DNA of 64,000 bases from Sciurus carolinensis (GCF_902686445.1 NC_062219.1:110299160-110363159), one strand, 5' to 3'; counted from the first letter of the stretch, positions 22,313 to 33,700 are shown. The notes: generated by a model from the sequence alone, not told the origin. Program-made: numbers and translations.

Positions 22313-23399
22313 AAGCCATCTTTCCAATATCCTAGAAACTGAAGTAAGTTAGACATGAGCCCTTGGGCCCCAAGCTATGTGTGTATGTGTCGAAAGATCT
22401 AAGACACCAGGAAATGATCTGGGAGCATGAGGAACTGTTCCTTAAGTTGACTCTCTTTATCAAAATCATTTGTCTCAGATGGGAAACAAGAAGAAACTAT
22501 TACCTGGGCTCTTGCCTCTTGCTTTTCATCCATATCAAAGTGACAGAGAAGTTAGAGTTAGATTAATGCTTTTTGTTGGGTGCTCAGCCCCCAAAGTTTC
22601 CCTCACCCACAAGCCTTCAGAGCCTGCCCAGCCTACCCAGCTAGTCTCACTCCTCACCAGGGACCATCTGGGAGAGGGGATGAGGTTGTGCACAGCACAG
22701 GTGGGGTCCCATCCTTGTGGGGCTCTAGTGTGCTTCATGTCCTCACAGGGACCTGGAAGGAGCCATCCTGTCTGACAGGATTGAGGCTCAGCAAGCTAAA
22801 GATCGTCTCCAAGGTTGTCAATAGCTAATGGTGGAGCGGCCTTTAGAGGCAGGTCAGTGTAAGGCACGCTTTCAAGCACCGAGACCCAGACAGCCTCTCC
22901 CACACAGCCTCTCCCATGGCACTGTGGCCTTGTAGCAGCACCATGCTAGTGCCTAAGTGCCTATGCTGTTTGTTTGGTGTGTGATGGCCTTAACTCCTCA
23001 CTTGAGGTCATTTAAAGCAGGGGCCTAATCTTTTGTGTCATTACTTTCCATAACACCTGACTCCATGCTGAGCCCAAAATACTTAGGGGGTCTACATAGC
23101 TGGAATTATCTGACTCCCAAGCTCCTGTCCCCATGTAAGCTCCTGTCTCCATATTTTTACCTATAAATTTAGCAGCAGAGGGAGGGGTAGTGAGGCTCCC
23201 GGAAACTGCAAAACCTCCAGACCACCATTCTGTCTCCAGTGCAGAGGAGGTGAGCTAGTACATTGGGTATCAAGAAGCTTCTAAGTGTGCTATTTAATCA
23301 TGCCATGTGTCCCATGACATTCTTTCTTTCTTCCTAGTAAATCATGACTAACAAATCCCATAGCACAGATCCCCTGCTAGGCATTGTTCTAGACGGCAT
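22313..23399. other. No gene; a possible MIR scrap
   Basis: 22775-22850 (GGATTGAGGCTCAGCAAGCT and following) may be a reverse MIR fragment. The remainder is unrecognised, with overlapping chance frames on both strands at 22470-22775. Confidence 0.35.
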
Positions 23400-23505
23400 C
23401 CACACCTTGGAACTTGCCAGAAGTGAAGGGACCCTATAGTGCAGCCCAGTAATCTGGGTTTTAACAAGCCCTCCATGTGCTTCTGAGCAAGCCAACAATG
23501 GGAAA
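23400..23505 (+). mobile_element. MER5A fragment
   Basis: TTGGAACTTGCCAGAAGTGA, then CAGCCCAGTAATCTGGGTTT TAACAAGCCCTCCATGTGC, corresponds to the middle and right part of MER5A. The right terminus is eroded. Confidence 0.7.
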
Positions 23506-23514
23506 CACTGTTAT

Positions 23515-23690
23515 AAAGGCTTTTTGCATTCTCAGTTCAGTTTATTCTCCCTGGCACCTGGTGAGGCGAGTTCTATTTGTGAGCACCTCTTAGGCTGGTG
23601 GAACGGAGGTGCATACAAGGTAGGTGAACTGCTCAAAGTCACACCAGGGCTCAAACCCTGGCAGATGAGTTTCTAATCCCTTAGTCATGG
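23515..23690 (-). repeat. MIR SINE fragment
   Basis: GCATTCTCAGTTCAGTTTAT, GTGAGGCGAGTTCTATTTGT, AACTGCTCAAAGTCACACCA and GGGCTCAAACCCTGGCAGAT follow the reverse MIR order. Confidence 0.65.
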
Positions 23691-24514
23691 AGAGAGGACT
23701 TGACCTCAGGACATTTGGGGACCTCCAATGATGTTTCTGTTACCCCTGGAAGCATGTCCAGAGACAAGAGACTGTGAGCACAAGACAGGGCCACCTGGGA
23801 GTTTGTTCAGGTGAGGACAAGTCAGTTTTTTTGGAAGTCAGTGGGCTTGTGAATTTAGGCCAATGTCATGGCAGGGAAGAACACTCTAAGGAAGTGTCTG
23901 AAGGTGGTACTGCAGAAAGACTAAAGCATTTCTAAAACCATCACCTGCCCAGTCCAGATTGTTCCACAATGTGCTCTGCTCAGGACTTGACACAGTAATT
24001 TTCAGACTACACTTACCTAAGTCCAGTGATGAGGAGCTCAATAGAATACTGCTTCAGCCCTTGGCCATAGAAGGATGGCATTGTGTTATACCAGGGGCTT
24101 CATGTGTCCCATCACTATGGAACCATAGTACCTAAAGGGAAATGGTTAAGAGGGAAAAAGAGCATCCAGGAGACTCCACCTGGGCTCTCAGGCCCAGTTG
24201 GGATTCTCCAGCTGGGGTCCTGGGCAGAACTAGGGATGACCAGCGTGGAATGGTAGCACATTCTTGTGGCAGACACTATGCAGTTTTCTTTAAAAGTATG
24301 TTTAAAGATGTTACTGACTTCAGGGTTTGTGATAGGAAAGAGAAGAAATGGAAAAACAGAATAAAGATGTGAAGCTGTGGTAAATCAAGCAGAGCAGGTA
24401 CCAGGAGCTTTCCCCTTTCTTTCTCTGAGCTGTCCATCTCCTGGACTCTAAGGCAGAAAATTCACATTCCCCAGGAGCCTACCATGCTGTGTTTGCCGTG
24501 TCACCTTGACCAAT
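23691..24514. other. No repeat; isolated strong minus-strand 5' splice site
   Basis: At 24012-24017 the minus strand reads CTTAG followed by GTAAGT, a perfect donor. A minus-strand frame opens with ATG at about 24077 and runs 21 codons to this donor. A moderate acceptor lies at about 24060. Nothing else here supports a gene. Confidence 0.25.
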
Positions 24515-24650
24515 CACTATCACCACCTTTAAGACAGGTATTGCCATTGCACCCACTTTGCAGAAGGTAGAGGAGACAAAACTAGCCTCAAACTTCCTTC
24601 TGTTTATCTCCAATCCAACACCTTCTGCTACAGTCAGTTATCTCCAGGAC
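24515..24650 (-). repeat. Possible MIR fragment
   Basis: AAGACAGGTATTGCCATTGC, ACCCACTTTGCAGAAGGTAG and following text are compatible with reverse MIR ('ATTATCCCCATTTTACAGATGAGG'). Strongly diverged. Confidence 0.35.
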
Positions 24651-26741
24651 TCAAGCTGTGGAAACAGGTCCTGGGCCTTAAAAATAAATTAAATGCCTCC
24701 TTCACTTTTCCCCTCATCCCTGCTCCTCCTTCCTATAGTCTGTTCTCTAGTCTCATCTTATGGACACACGGACTTGTTAAGCATGTCAGTACAAACAGGA
24801 ATATTCATTTATTTATAAGGACATGAAATGGTATTGTTTGTTCTCGTGTTGACAGGGAAGGAACACAGTGCAGGTTCTCTGGTCCCAAGGAGAACCCACC
24901 ATAACAGTCCTCCTCACCTGAACCATAAGGTCTCATAGTCACTCATTTAAGGAATGTTTATTAATTTAAAATTTTTCAAAATATATCCTAAAATTCAAAA
25001 TGGTAGATTGGGCCTTTGTTACTTCTCCCCTACCCAAATCTCATTGAAATGACCACGTACACGAGCAAACAATAGATCCATAGCAAGCATGAAAGGAAAG
25101 AGTCCCAGAAGTAATAAAGAAAAATTCAAAGTGTCTGAAACATGGAGGTGGTTTGAAGCTGAGTGGATGAAGCCAAGAGAAAAAATTCTGACTCTAAAAA
25201 CAGGTACAGGAGGAGAACTGGCTGGAGATGGAGCTGCCCTTGCCAGGGAACCCAGAGCCTCAGCACAAAGAGCAGGGACAGACTACAGGGGACTTTAACA
25301 AAGGCCCTTTCCAAGTTTTATAGCCCCCACCCTCCTCAGAGGGCATCTGGCTGCAATGGCATTTGCCTGTGAAAAAGAAGATCCATTTGGTTTTGGCTTT
25401 GGCTTTGGCTTTGGGAACATTCTCCCCTGAAGGTCTCCTGTTCAGTGAGTTCGACAACTCAGTTCTGCAGCATATGATATTTTCATAATCACAAAGCTGC
25501 ATCCTGTACATTACTTTTCAGTTTTCCAAATCAACCTACAGGCAAGACTTAAGAGACATACAATACAAATTTTGTAAAACTAAAAAAAAAAAAAAAATTA
25601 AAGTAAATGCCATAACTTGTAGAAGGGAGGTGGAAAGGGCAGGTAAGATTATGCATACTGTTGACTCCTGTTCTAGTCATCCAGGTAAGTACTCACCTGT
25701 TTGGGACTGTTCTTAGCCTTTGAGGATGAAGCCATCAAAGGAAAAGTAATCTCAGCCATGGAGAGCTTCTCTTCCAGTGGCAGATCATTAGTTACTTCCC
25801 AAAAGTTGATTAATCATGGAATGAGGATTTCAGCATATTATTTAATAGCTATAAAAATCCATAGAAGATGAGATGTTGTAACTGTGCCAAAAAATCTATG
25901 TTGACATTGGGACATGGAAGTAGTTTGAATTGGACACATTCAAGAAGCATATGCATAAGTGAATTATCTAAGTTTGTGGTGAGAAATAAAGACCAACATG
26001 GTTAAGGAATGGTGTCCAGGTTTTGAGCTCAGGACTGGGCAGGGGAGAAAGACCTACTCTCCAATGGCCCAGACGCTTTGTGTTCATGCAAATGCATTGC
26101 TCTTATAAATGAAATGATTGAAAAACAACTTTACATATCCTGGGAGAAATGTAAGGTAGATATTTTCATTTCCATTTTATACATGAAAAAACATAAATCA
26201 GACCTCAATCAAGTACTCATGGTTAGGGACAGGATCTCCTGACCACCACTCCAAATTCCCCCTACCCCAAACTTGCTGCCTTGGGATGCAGACTGGAAAG
26301 GTTGGAACACTTGATTCATTGCTAATTATTCATCTTTGAAAATAAGGTCCATGTGACTACCATCCCATAGTTTAAAGAAGAAATACATGCTAATCACCCT
26401 GTACAAGATACATAGAAGGCCATCAAAAATGTAACTTTCCATTCTTTTTCCTTATTTTGTACCCCATCCAAAATTTAGGACATTAATACTATTTGTCAAT
26501 CATATTCTTTCTTGTCATGTCATGTGAATCATCACTAATGCTGACTAAATTGATAGCAATGCATTCTAATGTGCAGGATTGGCCATATCAAAAGACTTGT
26601 TTAAAACATCTGGTAGGAAGGTGTGCTTCCGCTGACATAGCCAACCAATGGTCCCAGTGCACAAGTGCTTGTGAGCATGTGGTGTGAAGAATGCTGGGGA
26701 GACTCTTACCTTCATCCCCCAGGTTCCTCTTTCTTACTCAC
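24651..26741. other. No gene; small simple repeats
   Basis: Includes a short (GGCTTT)n run at 25392-25415, an A run at 25581-25595 and the splice-donor palindrome at 25682-25699. A reverse MIR-like scrap may lie at 26155-26240. The rest is unrecognised. Confidence 0.35.
25682..25699. other. Imperfect palindrome made of two opposed 5' splice sites
   Basis: CAGGTAAGTACTCACCTG contains CAG/GTAAGT on the plus strand and, read on minus, CAG/GTGAGT. Each half is a consensus mammalian 5' splice site, and the 18 bases are palindromic except for one pair. No acceptor of matching quality with a plausible exon length was found on either side. Confidence 0.6.
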
Positions 26742-26907
26742 CACAATGAGATGTCACCCTTGGAATCATCCATTTGGACCTTGAAGAATTTCCAGTTTCC
26801 TTGGTCTCCTATGGAAGTGCAAGTGTCCCCAGCCATGACCACCTGGAAGGGGTGGCTGTCTAGCTGATGGAACAGAGTTCTCTGGGACCACAGCATGCGG
26901 AAGCAAC
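26742..26907 (-). other. Possible minus-strand coding exon, unproven
   Basis: On the minus strand a strong pyrimidine tract (CTTCTCTCCCCCTTCTTCTC...) ends in CCAAG at the acceptor, so the exon would begin at 26907. It ends at 26742 with CATTGTG followed by GTGAGTAAG. The 166-base interval is open in one frame throughout (54 full codons, split codons at both ends) with a mixed, protein-like composition including Trp, Cys, Asp and Lys. An ATG-initiated reading extends upstream through the pyrimidine tract and would look signal-peptide-like. No family is recognised. Phase does not match the other possible minus-strand exons, so no gene model can be built. Confidence 0.25.
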
Positions 26908-27059
26908 CTTGGAACAGATGAATGAGAAGAAGGGGGAGAGAAGCAGAGCAGCAGAATGGGGAAGGCACCTGAGCCATGCTGCCTGGGCTGCCCAGGTCCC
27001 TTCTGCCTGTCACAGCCAGCAGGAAGCAGAGCTCCCTCCCACAGGCACTGGATGAGCAG

Positions 27060-27300
27060 CATGTAAGAGCTTTCGTGGGCCAAGCATGACTATAGGCACT
27101 GTGCTAATGCCTCACAGGTGCACCTGCAATGCCTCTTCACAGCAACCCCCTTGGGCTGTCACTGTCATTAATTACCTTTTACAGATGAAGAAACTGAAGC
27201 ACAGAGAGGCTGACATACCCAAGTCACACAGCTATGTGACAGAGCCCGGAAGTGAGGTGAGGCAGTGTGACTCCAACACTGTGCTCTGCAGCACTACAAT
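27060..27300 (-). repeat. MIR SINE, near full length
   Basis: GGCACTGTGCTAATGCCTCA, CTTTTACAGATGAAGAAACT, GAAGCACAGAGAGGCTGACA, CAAGTCACACAGCTATGTGA, CAGAGCCCGGAAGTGAGGTG and a right end near ACTACAATCC match the reverse MIR consensus in order. A short CACACACA run follows at 27317-27327. Confidence 0.88.
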
Positions 27301-28267
27301 CCCAATGCAGTAACCCACACACACACATACGCACACACCCTGGGAGGACTTTCAGAGAACTCTTGTTTTCAAGGATTGCTAGGTACTAATTTCTACCTTT
27401 TGGAGAATTTATTCAGGTGCATGTAGAGAGAACTTATCCAATACTAGTATAATAGATTTATTCCTCTGTTACTCCAGAGGACAGAACTAGAGCTAAAAGG
27501 AGGGGCTTACAGGAGGCAGAGAGCAGCAAAACCTAAGTAGAATAATAATAAAACCTGGTTATGTGGTGAGTAATGAGCTCCTGCAGTCTGATGTGCGGAT
27601 AATGTTGGAAGAGAAGCCAAGCTCCTCCCTGCCCCAGAAATCAACTCAAACACACTTCTCCAGATCCGCTGTCGCAAAGCAGTGGGCTGAGCCACCAGGA
27701 GTTGCATGATAAATAAGACCCAAACAGGTGTCTCAAGAGTATACAATGTGATTCTCAGATTTTCTAATATCATCTTCATAGTTTCTAGAAGGAATTTAAT
27801 AAAGAATAGTGCAGATTCTTTCCTTTCATCTCCTAAGGGTAGGTCCAACCTGCCCTTCCCAGTCACCCTTTCTTTTCTCTGTCTGCTTCCGGAGAGTTAT
27901 GAGGATTCAGGCTCATTTTTTAAAAAAAGAAAAAACACATGTATGATGTGTTCTACATCTTTGCCTCTGCAGAGGAAATGCTGTGTTACTGTAAATAATG
28001 ATTTGCAGGGTCAGTGAAGATTCTTAAATGTCGCTATCTTTTTCTCACTTCCCTGCAGACTCTCATAATTACTATTGCTCTGCACCCAACCGGAGAGAGG
28101 CATATTTCTCTGTTCAGGAAATGACAGCAGCATGGTACCCTCTTCTCTGCAGGAAAATCTGTGCAACTGTGCATCAAGTCCCTCCAAAGCCTGAGTGAAG
28201 GTCGTCCACAAGCCTGCACAGAAATAGCCCCATGGAAAGGCAGCAAGTGTGCACAAAAGACCTAAGG
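27301..28267. other. No recognised feature
   Basis: Unrecognised single-copy-like sequence. Two chance minus-strand frames of 70-119 codons are present. Confidence 0.4.
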
Positions 28268-28370
28268 CTTTGGGTCCTGACACCTGGGTTCTAGAGTGCT
28301 AGCACTAATCGTATGACCCCAGACAATTCGTGGAAGCTCCTGGGCCTGTTTCTTCACAATACTCTGACTA
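28268..28370 (+). repeat. MIR SINE fragment
   Basis: TTGGGTCCTGACACCTGGGT TCTAGAGTGC, then CGTATGACCCCAGACAATTC and GGGCCTGTTTCTTCACAATA, parallels the plus MIR order. Confidence 0.55.
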
Positions 28371-28409
28371 ACAAATACTATTTCTCTGTGAGAATTTATT
28401 ATCTTATTC

Positions 28410-28965
28410 AATATTTCATTCAAATATTATGGATAATCACTAAGGACCAGGCACTTTTGTAATCCCTGGGATGCAGTAGGAAACAAAGCAGGCAAAAATC
28501 TCCCTCTTCCTGGAGGAAGTGCATAAATAAATGAATAAGCAAAACATACAGGATTTCTAAGGTCCTTGGCAAGAAGCAAAGCAGGGTGGAAAGTGCTGGG
28601 GAAAGAATCTCTAAGAAGGTGTCAATGTGACACAGACCCAAAGGAGGCAAGGAAGTGAACTGAGAGGACATTTGGGGAAAGAGCATTCCAGGTGACTGGA
28701 ATAGCAGGTGCAAAGGCCCCAAGGCAAGTGTGAGCCTGGCATGTTAAAGCATAAGAAGGCCAGAATGACTGAACAGAGCAACCGAGAGGAACATAGTACT
28801 CAGCGAGAAGCAGGACCAGGCAGGGTAGGGCCATGTGGGGCTTTTGACTTTAACTGTGATTAAGACAAAAGCCCATGGTGAGTTTTGAGAAGAGGAGTGA
28901 TATGACCTGACTTAGGTTTTCAAAGAATCTCTCTAGCTACTGCATTTAAAAGAGAACAAAATAGC
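28410..28965 (-). mobile_element. L2 LINE 3' region, long copy
   Basis: Reverse-complement L2 landmarks run for about 550 bases: CCAGGCACTTTTGTAATCCC, GGAAACAAAGCAGGCAAAAA, AAGAGCATTCCAGGTGACTG, GCAAAGGCCCCAAGGCAAGT, AAGAAGGCCAGAATGACTGA, GCCATGTGGGGCTTTTGACT, GAAGAGGAGTGATATGACCT and TCTCTCTAGCTACTGC. Order and spacing match the L2 ORF2 end and 3' UTR read backward. Confidence 0.85.
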
Positions 28966-29059
28966 ATTTCCCAATATGTTCTGAAAAACACAAAGCACAA
29001 TGTAAAAGTGAAATACAGGAAGAACTTGGCCCTTCAGGCCTCCCAGGGAACAAGTTGTT

Positions 29060-29542
29060 CTGGTGTGGTGGTCTAAAGACGGCCTCAAGTTCATGACCAC
29101 GTTCCTCACTGATAGATCTGGTCCTGCAGTAGCTTCTTATCCAGTAAACATAGCTGGAATAACCCTGTGTCACAGCTAGGCCCTGCCTTTGTGAGGACTA
29201 CCAGCTTCCTCTCTTTGTCACTTGGAATCCTCACTGCTTTTCTCAGAACCCAACAGCCATGCCATGTCACATGGAAAGGCCACGTGTAGGCACTCAGGGT
29301 CACAGCCCCACAGGGGCTCCCAGACCGTAGCCACCACCAACTGCCAGCAATCTGAGTGAACCATGTCAAAATGTTCCAGTCCAACCGAGCCCTGGATGAC
29401 TGTGACCCACCTGACTCCATTTGGGGTGAAGGACCTCCCAGATGAGCCCAGTTAACCCACAGCATCATGAGATGCAATGAACTGGTTACTTTAAACCACC
29501 ACATTTTGGGGTGCTTTGTTATACAACAGTAGATAACCAAAA
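29060..29542 (+). mobile_element. MLT1-type MaLR solo LTR
   Basis: The right half is clear: CTGAGTGAACCATGTCAAAA, TGTTCCAGTCCAACCGAGCC, GATGAGCCCAGTTAACCCAC, AGCATCATGAGATGCAATGA, TTTAAACCACCACATTTTGG and GTGCTTTGTTATACAACAGT AGATAACCAAAAC. These are the last segments of MLT1 LTRs on the plus strand. The left half is more diverged. No internal retroviral sequence accompanies it. The 161-codon antisense frame over it is not a gene. Confidence 0.82.
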
Positions 29543-30184
29543 CTTCAGGGGATTTTTGTTTGTTTGTTTTTAGAACTGAGAGTCTACCCAATTAGGCATC
29601 AAGAACTTGAAAAAGAAAAGTATTAACTGTATTGAATGCATACATATGTTCTATTTTAGAACACACATTTTCCTTCTTAAACAGAGTTTACCCACAACGA
29701 TTACCCTTTTCTTGGTGATTCAAATTTAACAATGTGAACATTGGTGTGGGTCTGTCTTATGACCCGAGGATGCCTGAAGCTCCTACTGAAGTAATTGGGG
29801 CTTTTTCCCTTTTACTTACTTTATAAGCTCTGTGCCTGTTTTCTTCCTTAGGTGTTTTATATTAAAAACAAAAATTATCCCTCCTCCTCATGTATTTTTC
29901 TGTTATGCCTGTCTGCCCGGGTTCTTCCTCCATAATTCTTTCAATCTGTGCTTTTTATTTTGAGCAAAAGAAGTTTTGTAGAGTGACTTAAAAAGTGTGA
30001 TGAAGGGACTCTGAGTGAGGGCCTGATTCTTCACAGCCTTACATTTTTGGGGTCTGTGGTGGTTGTTTTGCCTGAGACCTGGTTCTTCACAGCATCCCGT
30101 AAGGACAGGGCTTCTGAATCACTGAATTTAGGATGAGGGGGAATTAGCATTTTATTCCTATAAATCTACTGATACATTCACTCA
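29543..30184. other. No recognised feature
   Basis: A (GTTT)n run at 29557-29570, otherwise unrecognised. Confidence 0.4.
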
Positions 30185-30360
30185 CAGGCTCATAGATCTG
30201 GAAGAAAGCTGGTGGAGATTCTCAAGTGTCACTCCTTCCATTTATGGTCAAGACCTGGAGTATATGCTTGACTTGCATGACATCTGAGGATGAGTTAATG
30301 GCAGAGGCAGAGTTAGAACCCAGGCCTCCACCTGGTGGGTCAGTGTTTTCCTACCAGGTT
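30185..30360 (-). repeat. MIR-like fragment
   Basis: GGCTCATAGATCTGGAAGAA, GGCAGAGGCAGAGTTAGAAC and CCAGGCCTCCACCTGGTGGG are similar to the reverse MIR-type ending ('GGCAGAGCCAGGACTAGAACCCAGG'). Confidence 0.5.
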
Positions 30361-30449
30361 GCTCATGATCTGTAAATACTCAGTGAGCCCAGCAGGTCTG
30401 AGGACACATCCCCACCAGAGGTCCTAAAGCACAGGGGACATGTGCTCAG

Positions 30450-30580
30450 CTGTTCCCCTTACCAACCAGGTGATGCAGGGCAAGTTGCTCAGGATTCTAA
30501 GTTCCACTATCCAGGATTCATATGAAAAATAAATGAGAGAATACGCATCGAGGCTGGAGGGCTGTACCTGGCGCTGTCAT
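30450..30580 (+). repeat. MIR SINE fragment
   Basis: TTACCAACCAGGTGATGCAG GGCAAGTTGCTCAGGATTCT, then ATGAAAAATAAATGAGAGAA and GGGCTGTACCTGGCGCTGTC, is a degraded plus MIR. Confidence 0.5.
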
Positions 30581-31564
30581 GATTCCGTTACTTACCGCCA
30601 GCCCTCTGCTGGGCCCTGTTAGTCAGCTTCAACAGGCAGGTGTGGCTCCCTGTATGAACTGGAGACTGCACCAGCCTTTCTTCCTCCCTGTGCTCTAACC
30701 ACTGGCCAGGAATGCTCTAGCCCTAGACCCTCCCTTCAGGGGCATCACGAAGTGGGGAGACGGTCCAGTGAAGCCTCTGCCAGCGTGTGTGTGACTGATG
30801 GAGCTCAAGGAGGAGCTGTTGAGGGGACCCAGCCTGCACAGAATCCAAGTCTGCTGGCCCCTGTCCAGGGTCCCTTTGCCAGGCAAGACCTTCCTGGGGG
30901 AGGGGACGAGCAGTGACTTGCCAGAAAGACAGAGCCATGAAGCCAGCAATGAGATGCAAATTCTTCCCTTCCTTCAGCCTCCTCCCCCCACCACCATCAG
31001 TTCCCCAAAGACTGTGAGGTCCCCAATACTTATTTTGGAGAGAATTTAGTCAGTGCTCAGAGGAAAGAGGAAAAAAAAAGAAGGCCAGTAAATCAATAAC
31101 AGATTTTTCTTCCCATCAGTTGGTTTCAAGGATTGAGCCAATGTCAACCAATCTAGAATTTCTAAGTTGTAAATAAAAAAAAATGAATGGTAAGATTTTT
31201 ATCTGAGCTGCCTCAAGAAAGCCACTATTCAGAATCCTGGTTTATTATACTTCTCACGTAGCCTAAGGTGTGGACAACGCCTCAGGCCAGCTCGGGATTT
31301 AATGGGAAAGCTTTAATTTCTACCTGATTCAGGTTGTGGTACTTAGATGAGACACAACTGCTGGATCTTCTTGTTTCTACTCCAACTTATTTCCTTCAAC
31401 AGATTTCTTGCATCCTGAAATAATCATACAGAAATACTCAGACCAAGGAAGGACATTGCAGGACCCTGACCAACCTCATTGTGCAGGATTAAACAGTCAG
31501 TTAACATATTGCGTGCTCAGCCCCATGTTAGCATTATGTGGAAAACAACAACAATAACAATAAC
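30581..31564. other. No recognised repeat or gene
   Basis: 30690-30960 is relatively GC-rich and carries frames of 78-84 codons on both strands, which is uninformative. No repeat is named. Confidence 0.4.
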
Positions 31565-31770
31565 AGTTACTAATTATTGAGCACCTACTGTGTCCAGCAT
31601 GGAGCTAACCACTTTTCCTATATTATTTCTGATTTTTCCAGAAAAAAAAAGTGCTTATCATGACCTCTGTTTTGTAAACAAATAAATGGAGACTTACAGA
31701 AGTAGGGTGAGTTGCTCAAAGCTCTACAACCAGTGAGAACAAGGAGATATATGATAACTTCCTTCTTCCC
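31565..31770 (-). repeat. MIR SINE
   Basis: CTAATTATTGAGCACCTACT, GTGTCCAGCATGGAGCTAAC, a degraded TTTTGTAAACAAATAAATGG and GTTGCTCAAAGCTCTACAAC CAGTGAGAAC follow reverse MIR order. Confidence 0.7.
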
Positions 31771-31781
31771 AAAGAAGTTTT

Positions 31782-31998
31782 GCCAGGCATGGTGGTGCTC
31801 ACCTGTAATCCCAGCTACTCAAGAGGCTGAGGTAGGAGGATCGCCAAGTTCAAAGCCAGCCTCAGCAACTTAGCTGGGCCCTAAGCAACTTAGTGAGAAT
31901 CAAACTCAAAAAAAAAAATTAAAAGGGCTGGGGATGTTGCCCAGTGGTTAAGCACCCCTCTGTTCAATCCCTGGATCCCTGGTACAAAAAAAAAAATT
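31782..31998 (+). mobile_element. B1-dID/MEN-like composite SINE, full length
   Basis: The B1-like part (GCCAGGCATGGTGGTGCTCA, CCTGTAATCCCAGCTACTCA, AGAGGCTGAGGTAGGAGGAT) is joined by an A-rich linker to the ID-like part (GGGCTGGGGATGTTGCCCAG, TGGTTAAGCACCCCTCTGTT) and an A tail. It is the clearest composite SINE in the window. Confidence 0.92.
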
Positions 31999-32062
31999 TG
32001 AAAACACATCTCCCATCAATTATCTAGGAATGTTCTCTTGCTTCTAATCTTACACTGACATC

Positions 32063-32340
32063 CATTCGGTCAATAAATTTTTATAAAGTGCTTATTATGG
32101 GCATCTGTAAAGTCACTATTGATGATGAGGAAATAGTACAGAGAACAATTATTCATATGACTCTGAAACATAATGGAAGAATGGAAAAAGAGAGGGCAGT
32201 GTGGGCCAGAGAAGCTGGGAGCGATTCTTGGAAGGAGACTTGAGTTGAATCTGGAAGGATGAAAAAGAAATCATTCAGAGGGCATTTCTAGTCAGGGGAA
32301 CAGGTTAGGCAAAGGCCCATGCCCAGAGGAAGGCTGTTGG
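32063..32340 (-). mobile_element. L2 LINE 3' region
   Basis: Reverse L2 order: GTCAATAAATTTTTATAAAG TGCTTATTATGGGC, GTACAGAGAACAATTATTCA, CTTGAGTTGAATCTGGAAGG, GGGCATTTCTAGTCAGGGGA and ACAGGTTAGGCAAAGGCCCA. Confidence 0.75.
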
Positions 32341-32658
32341 GAGGAAGTGGAAATAGGTCTCAAATGGAGGAATGAGACTCTTCTGGACTCCTATATTGAC
32401 CAGGCAACAGGAGGACGCTACAATTGGACGATTAGAAATAATAATGCTGATGCTTCAAAATCCTTACTCTCAGAAGGTTTCAGAGTACATTTAAAAACCA
32501 AAGATAAATTAAGCACACACATTATACACAAACCTTAACACTGAAACCGTGAACTCTACTATGAGAGAAGCAGTCTCCCAAATCATGTTGTGGTTAGGAA
32601 AGTGTTTCTGCCTCTCATGGTGGAAGTTCTCTGAGAATTAATCTTTGTCCTCAGAAGA

Positions 32659-32706
32659 TTGTGTGTGTGTGCATGTGTGTGTGTATGTGTGTGTGTGTGT
32701 GTGTGT
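32659..32706. repeat. (TG)n microsatellite, interrupted
   Basis: About 24 TG units with CA and TA interruptions. Confidence 0.97.
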
Positions 32707-32910
32707 CCCAACAAAATTCCAGGAAAACTGAAAAAATACGAGTGTAACCACCCCTTACCCTGATGTGGAAAGCTCAAGGGGAGCCAGATTTGTTGTGCTC
32801 ACACCCTGTGGATGGGTCTGAAGTTCTCGGAGTGTCAAAGACTACTATATAATGCCCTACTGTCCTAGTTTCCCCTACAGGAAACTCCCAAGAGGGCAGA
32901 TTATTCCACA

Positions 32911-32920
32911 ATAAATAATA

Positions 32921-32961
<41 letters not shown>
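32911..32961. repeat. (AAT)n microsatellite
   Basis: About 16 trinucleotide units with one AAATAA and one AGT variant. On the minus strand it produces a spurious poly-isoleucine frame. Confidence 0.97.
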
Positions 32962-33544
32962 CTGTTTTAGGAGAAAACTGCTATAGAGTTGGATTCTATG
33001 GTGAGGGAAACTCCTATAGGTGGGGTGGTACATTCCCAAATGTAGAAATTCACATTTGCTCAATAGAAGTGGAGATCAAAATGCACACTTGAAGCAGCAA
33101 CCTCAGGACAGAGACAGGAACAAGGTGAGGAACTGAGTATACCTTGCAAGGGACTCTCCTGGGATGCTTTATCATCCTGGGTACTCATGATATTTAGGGA
33201 AAGTTTAGGTGCCGTTTTCAATTATTCTCTTTTGTGGCAGAGATGGTTAGCTGTCCACCTTGTACTCCCCTTCCCTCATACAAAATTATTTCCTGGAAAC
33301 AGCTGGTCGATCAGAGTCTCAGCTCTGAGATGCTGTAACATCTAAATAGGGGCACATGCAGCATCATATGGAGGAAGTCCTCCAGGGTCCTCGGGCTGTC
33401 CGGGGTATGAGAAGATCTTACTCCTTCAAATCCTTCCTTGCTGATTCATAGTGAATCTGTTACTAATGGTATTTCAACCATCAGGGTAGAAATAACTTAC
33501 ACAAAATAAATAGCTTACACTTTGCCCTGTTGACCTGTGTATCA
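32962..33544. other. No recognised feature
   Basis: No repeat, exon or RNA gene recognised. Confidence 0.4.
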
Positions 33545-33700
33545 TGCTCCCGTTTAATACCAATGAGAACTCTATGAAGTGCCTGTGGCACCTACTATCA
33601 TCCTCCTTTGAGAAACGAGAAGACAGAGATTCACATCTTACCAAAATACAGTCAGTGGTAGAGCCACAGCTGGAGCCAACGCACAGCTGGTTAGACGCTC
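33545..33700 (-). repeat. MIR SINE fragment
   Basis: AATGAGAACTCTATGAAGTG, CACCTACTATCATCCTCCTT and GTCAGTGGTAGAGCCACAGC are reverse MIR landmarks. Confidence 0.65.

Noticed and set aside
29106..29591. 161-codon minus-strand frame
   Set aside because: It is antisense to an MLT1-type LTR. No protein family resemblance.
32875..33063. Minus frame with a long poly-isoleucine run
   Set aside because: Produced by the (AAT)n microsatellite.
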